Translations under genes and position numbers: made by a program
Notes under the pieces: generated by a model
What the model saw: the letters and a program-made list of their open reading frames with translations, nothing else
Told to the model about the DNA's origin: nothing
Database searches by the model: none
Assembly (NCBI GenBank): GCA_025266875.1
Contig: JALLLT010000007.1
Span: 496,001-560,000 of the forward strand
Length of the DNA: 64,000 nucleotides
Direction of reading: 5' to 3'
DNA from: Fennellomyces sp. T-0311
Taxonomy: Eukaryota > Mucoromycota > Mucoromycetes > Mucorales > Lichtheimiaceae
Shown here: positions 60,201-64,000 of the stretch, piece after piece
How the letters are laid out: each line of letters opens with the position of its first letter
Position numbering within the stretch: the first letter of the stretch is position 1

Positions 60201-61653
60201 AATTGTTTACTTTTGGGGATCTCGAGTTTATGTTTGCTGCGCAAAGTAAAGTAGACGGCGTATAGACTAGTTGAAGCAGTGTGGTTGGAACTTGGAGCTG
60301 ACGTGGCTTGGCCTAGAGTGGAATAGCTCTTGGCATTAACTTCACACGAATTTTATATCATAACTCTTCTGCTCATTGTATCACGGCAATGGTAAACAAG
60401 CCCCGCTGATACATTGCTTTTTTTGTAAGCATGTGTATGCATTGGTGTTGATACCCCTTGCCTTGTTCGCTGTTGTATGATCAACGGCATGAACAGTTAT
60501 TGCTTTGGAAAGATGCGGATATTTGACATGTGCTACCGAAGGTTTATTTTGGATATAAAACGCTATATATGTTTGTTACACATGGCATGTTGTAATAACT
60601 TTACTCCGTTAATGGCGAAACTTTTTAACTGTGCGTTACGTGATGACAAGGTGCTCTGATGATGTTTATACACTCAATAGTAGTGATTTTATCCCTTTCT
60701 GACACCAGTCTATAGTTGCTTCCTGTTGTGGTATCTTTTTTACTGTTTGGAGCACTTCCACACAAGGAATTCGGAAGCATCCCATTATTTCTTTTATTAC
60801 CATCACAACGAATCGGCTGTGTACCAATAGCTAGCAACGGACTTTCCGAACCGTCTCAAGTTCCTCAAACTGAGCAACAATGAGTACTGGTAATGCAAAC
60901 CTATTAAATCCCTTTAACTGGCGGATTCATTGTGTAATGGGTTAATGTGGATGCTTCAGGGTAAATCCTCCTTTTTAGAACAATGTTCCGTGTTTGTTTG
61001 ATTTGGAGGCTCGCCCGCCCATTTACATGACATGGGCGCTTTCCCAAGCAAGACTTTTGCGACCTTTCCTTTTTCATTGAGTTCGCACCGGAAAAAGGCC
61101 GTTTCAAGTTAAACAGTATAAAATTATAGTACACGACATAAAAGGGCTCATTTCTTTGAGAGCGTATACGGATGCAGCTGCATGTAAACAGCACCAGCCA
61201 TGGCGTGGATTATCCAGTGACCTGCTGCTGAGCAGAAAAAACAACCAACAGGTCAGTTAGCTTTTCTAAATCTTGGTAATCACACGATGCACTAGCGTAA
61301 AATAAAGAGGCAAATAGGCGGGAACACCTGGTGGGTACGTATAAACTTGTAAAAGCACGATTTACATGCAGTTTTTGAAGGGGGAGTACATAGGGGCGAG
61401 CGAAAGCGTGCCGGGGGTTGAATATGAGTGGACCACCTGAGATCACCTGCTGTCAGGACAGCGCATATTGTTTATATCCATATGCTATTTATACGTACTG
61501 TTAGCCACATCACTTAAGCACAAAAAAAAGGGGGGCCTTGTAGTTGCAATTTCCCCGGTTGCGCCGAACCTTGTGAAGCTTGATAGGGTCAACTCCCTCT
61601 TAACTGTTTTCCCCTCTTTCTCTTTTTTTTCTCAACTTTTCCTTTTTTTCCAA
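57287..61653. other. Long intergenic region (about 4.4 kb), no gene supported
   Basis: A 62-codon ATG frame (57659-57847, plus; MNSQHYPSDTPINSIPHLSP) and a short minus frame ending near 57874 with a hydrophobic stretch (LLRLLKLLAFIIARNKYLAVGA-like) are the only candidates. Neither has splice partners, motifs or homologues visible in the window. The last 250 bp before 61654 contain T-rich tracts expected of a fungal promoter, and the ATG context is CCAAATGAA. The rest is AT-rich. Confidence 0.4.
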
Positions 61654-64000
61654 ATGAAATTCGGAGAAGAATTGGAGAGTAACATATACGAACCCTGGCG
61701 CTTTCAATATGTCTCTTATGATGCCATTAAGCGAGACATGCGGCGTCGTCAAGAAGATCATGGTTGGACCGACGGCGACGAGGCCGATTTTGAGCGTACA
61801 ATTCGTCTCGAATTCGACAAAGTCGATCAATTTATTACTCGCAAACAACGAGAGATCGACTCCAGGGTAGCCTACTGCGAACGGACACTTATCCAACAAC
61901 GCCAGCATTTGACCGATGCCACTGTTCATCAGATGTATGAAGCCATGGACGATGCGCTGACAGATATCTTGATCGATCTCAACGACCTCTCCAAATATAC
62001 CCGTTACAACTATTTGGCCCTAAACATTTTGATCAAAGAGCACGACAAAGACACGAATATTGACCGTCAGCAGCTCCTCGTTGACATTTCAAGATCGAAA
62101 GCACCCCTCGACCGACAACGTTTCGATACGACACTCGTTAAAATATCAACGCTTCATGATATTTGTCGAATGCATGGTGAAGTCCGTACTGGTAATGCTG
62201 CCGCAGGTGCTGACCAGAATGCGTTTGAGCGTGCGACCGCAAAGTATTGGGTACACCCCGACAACATTACGGAGCTCAAAGCGATCCTCTTGTTCCACCT
62301 CCCTGTCCTTGTGTTCAACCCTAACAAGCCTATCGAGGCCAGTGACAGTGCTATTTCCAGTGTTTATTTCGATAACAACGACTTTGATCTCTACACAGGG
62401 CGTCTGCAACGTGATGAAGGTGCCGAAGCAATTCGGTTCCGTTGGTATGGTCCCATGGATTCACGCCATATTTTCATCGAACGTAAAACACACCACGCAC
62501 CTTGGCTTGATGGTGTTTCGGTGAAAGATCGGTTCCGTCTTGATGTCGACAAGGTGGATGACTTTGTTGCGCTGCGCTACACGGCCGACCAATATGCGAA
62601 AGAACTCCGACAAGAAGGCAAGACGAACGAAGCTATTGTGCGCCAAAACCACTTTATCGCATCAGGCGTGCAGCAATCGATCAGCGAAAAGCAGCTCAGC
62701 CCGGTGATGCGGGTATTCTATAACCGCACTGCTTTCCAAGTCCCCGGTGATCAACGCTTACGTGTTTCGCTTGATACGGACTTGACATTTGTCCGCGAAG
62801 ACGGTCTCCATCGGCGTAAAGGCAGCTGGCGACGTCCTGACATGGGCATTGACCACCCGTTCGAAAATTTGCCGCAAGACGAGGTGTACCATTTTCCGTA
62901 TGCGGTACTCGAAACAAAGTTGCAAACACATCTTGGCCAGGAGCCACCCGAATGGCTGACTCGACTGCTGGATTCCAGATTAGTCTATGAGGTACCCCGC
63001 TTTTCCAAGTATCTCCATGGTGCTGCGCACTTCTGGCAGCCGAGATTACCACTTTTGCCGTGGTGGCTGAGTGAAATGGAACTAGACATTCGCAATGCTA
63101 AGCAGCCGACGGGTAACTTTACTGGACTATCAAGATCCAAGAGCCTGAAACCCCTTATCGATGGCAGATATCGAATGGGTTATCTCGAGTCGCAGCTTGA
63201 GAAGCGAGCTACCATCAAAAGACAGGCGAGCAAGGCAAGCCAGGCGCCGCCACGCCCTGCTGGTTATGCGCCTGGTATGGTTACCGGCACCATGACTAAC
63301 AACAGACAAGATGGTGCCTGTGTCGTCGATGTGCAATCAAACAGAGTGAGCAATCCGTTTGATGACCCGATTTGGAACCGCAACGATCCAGCTATGCTTC
63401 TTGACTTTGACGGAGAGTCTCAAGGATCGCGATCACAGTCTTACAACAATATCAGTGCTAGCGGTGTACGGAATCGCAATTACTTGTCAGATGGACGAAG
63501 CGGATTCGTCGACAGCTCGTCAACTGACCACCTGATGGAACAACAACGTCCGTCTCCAAGATCGATGTCAATCATGGATACAGTCACAGAGAAGAACAAC
63601 AGCAATGAGAAGAGCAGCTCGGATATTCGAACAGTAAACGCACGAGATTCGGCTATGCTCGGTGATGAGGAATTTGGTTCTCCAGAGAAGAAGAAAAAGA
63701 AGAAAAACAAAGAGGACAAGGAGAAAGAACGTGCTGAACGACTGGAACCCAAGATCTTTTTTGCCAACGAACGTACATTTATCAACTGGCTTCAGTTTTC
63801 GGCACTCATCCTTACAGCAGCTCTTACTTTGCTTAATTTTGGCGACAAAATCAGTCGAATTGCCGGTGCCACATTTTTTGGCGTCTCAATGATATTGGCA
63901 CTTTATGCATTCGGTCGCTACAGATACCGTGCGTGGCAGATCACTAACCATCCACGGATACGGTATGATGATTTGTATGGCCCTATTGGTCTCTGTTTCC
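61654..64000 (+). CDS. VTC complex subunit (SPX + polyphosphate polymerase domain), 3' partial
   Basis: One open frame without introns from the ATG at 61654 to the window edge (more than 782 codons). Residues 1-150 form an SPX domain (MKFGEELESNIYEPWRF). From about 195 comes the VTC triphosphate-tunnel domain: AKYWVHPDNI (Lys197), IRFRWYGP, FIERKTH, YNRTAFQVPGDQRLRVSLDT, and FPYAVLETKLQT. The basic/acidic residues used for polyphosphate synthesis in Vtc4 are therefore kept. A long Ser-rich linker (about 490-710) includes a run of six Lys, as in Vtc2/Vtc3. The C-terminal DUF202-type membrane part (FINWLQFSALILTAALTLLN and more) is cut off. The complex makes polyphosphate from ATP at the vacuole, controlled by inositol pyrophosphates through SPX. 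Mixed features leave Vtc4 versus Vtc2/3 open. Confidence 0.92.
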   Translation, partial: MKFGEELESNIYEPWRFQYVSYDAIKRDMRRRQEDHGWTDGDEADFERTIRLEFDKVDQFITRKQREIDSRVAYCERTLIQQRQHLTDATVHQMYEAMDDALTDILIDLNDLSKYTRYNYLALNILIKEHDKDTNIDRQQLLVDISRSKAPLDRQRFDTTLVKISTLHDICRMHGEVRTGNAAAGADQNAFERATAKYWVHPDNITELKAILLFHLPVLVFNPNKPIEASDSAISSVYFDNNDFDLYTGRLQRDEGAEAIRFRWYGPMDSRHIFIERKTHHAPWLDGVSVKDRFRLDVDKVDDFVALRYTADQYAKELRQEGKTNEAIVRQNHFIASGVQQSISEKQLSPVMRVFYNRTAFQVPGDQRLRVSLDTDLTFVREDGLHRRKGSWRRPDMGIDHPFENLPQDEVYHFPYAVLETKLQTHLGQEPPEWLTRLLDSRLVYEVPRFSKYLHGAAHFWQPRLPLLPWWLSEMELDIRNAKQPTGNFTGLSRSKSLKPLIDGRYRMGYLESQLEKRATIKRQASKASQAPPRPAGYAPGMVTGTMTNNRQDGACVVDVQSNRVSNPFDDPIWNRNDPAMLLDFDGESQGSRSQSYNNISASGVRNRNYLSDGRSGFVDSSSTDHLMEQQRPSPRSMSIMDTVTEKNNSNEKSSSDIRTVNARDSAMLGDEEFGSPEKKKKKKNKEDKEKERAERLEPKIFFANERTFINWLQFSALILTAALTLLNFGDKISRIAGATFFGVSMILALYAFGRYRYRAWQITNHPRIRYDDLYGPIGLCF

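Overview
The window reads as nuclear DNA of an early-diverging filamentous fungus, most likely Mucoromycota (Mucorales). The basis is a tandem family of CotH-like spore-coat/invasin-type proteins, a eukaryotic single-chain urease, introns of about 50-80 bp with GTAAGT-like donors, and genes such as transportin, a PUF60-type splicing factor, a VTC subunit and a LAT-type permease. No species can be named from sequence alone. Most exon coordinates come from joining reading frames across visible GT..AG (once GC..AG) introns and checking that the phase is kept.

Layout. 1-1540: 3' end of a single-pass membrane protein gene. 1900-25100: a gene-poor, repeat-rich block. It holds a decayed sugar transporter, a broken PIF/Harbinger transposase with a SANT/NAM-like companion remnant that carries a pogo-type MITE, a 2.25-kb minisatellite with GTTAAC cores, a multi-exon Mucorales-style gene with a PD...EFK signature (one stop codon and a CACTG-ended MITE), LINE reverse-transcriptase remnants and other coding relics. 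Two arms of about 430 bp in inverted orientation (5682-6101 and 10816-11249) bracket the minisatellite and the PD...EFK gene. Inside the block one gene looks intact: a FEN1/XPG-like nuclease (23240-24546).

26030-34211 is ordinary gene territory: a secreted/type I membrane protein, a small Ser-rich protein, urease (5 exons, 834 aa), and a PUF60-like splicing factor (8 exons, 462 aa) followed by a decayed duplicate of its own last exons. 34760-47428 holds five complete CotH-like genes, all on the plus strand, each with a TATA box about 50-110 bp before its ATG; a broken copy of the fifth follows at 48418. 49207-57286 holds a coiled-coil (SHE3-like) protein, a LAT-type amino-acid permease with 14 exons including an 11-nt microexon, tRNA-Gly(GCC) and transportin. 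57287-61653 is intergenic. From 61654 an intron-less VTC (polyphosphate polymerase complex) gene runs off the right edge.

The housekeeping genes appear to be independent units. The functional cluster is the CotH array. The most unusual structures are the inverted-arm/minisatellite block, the CotH array with its intron differences, and the FEN-like nuclease lying alone in degraded DNA.
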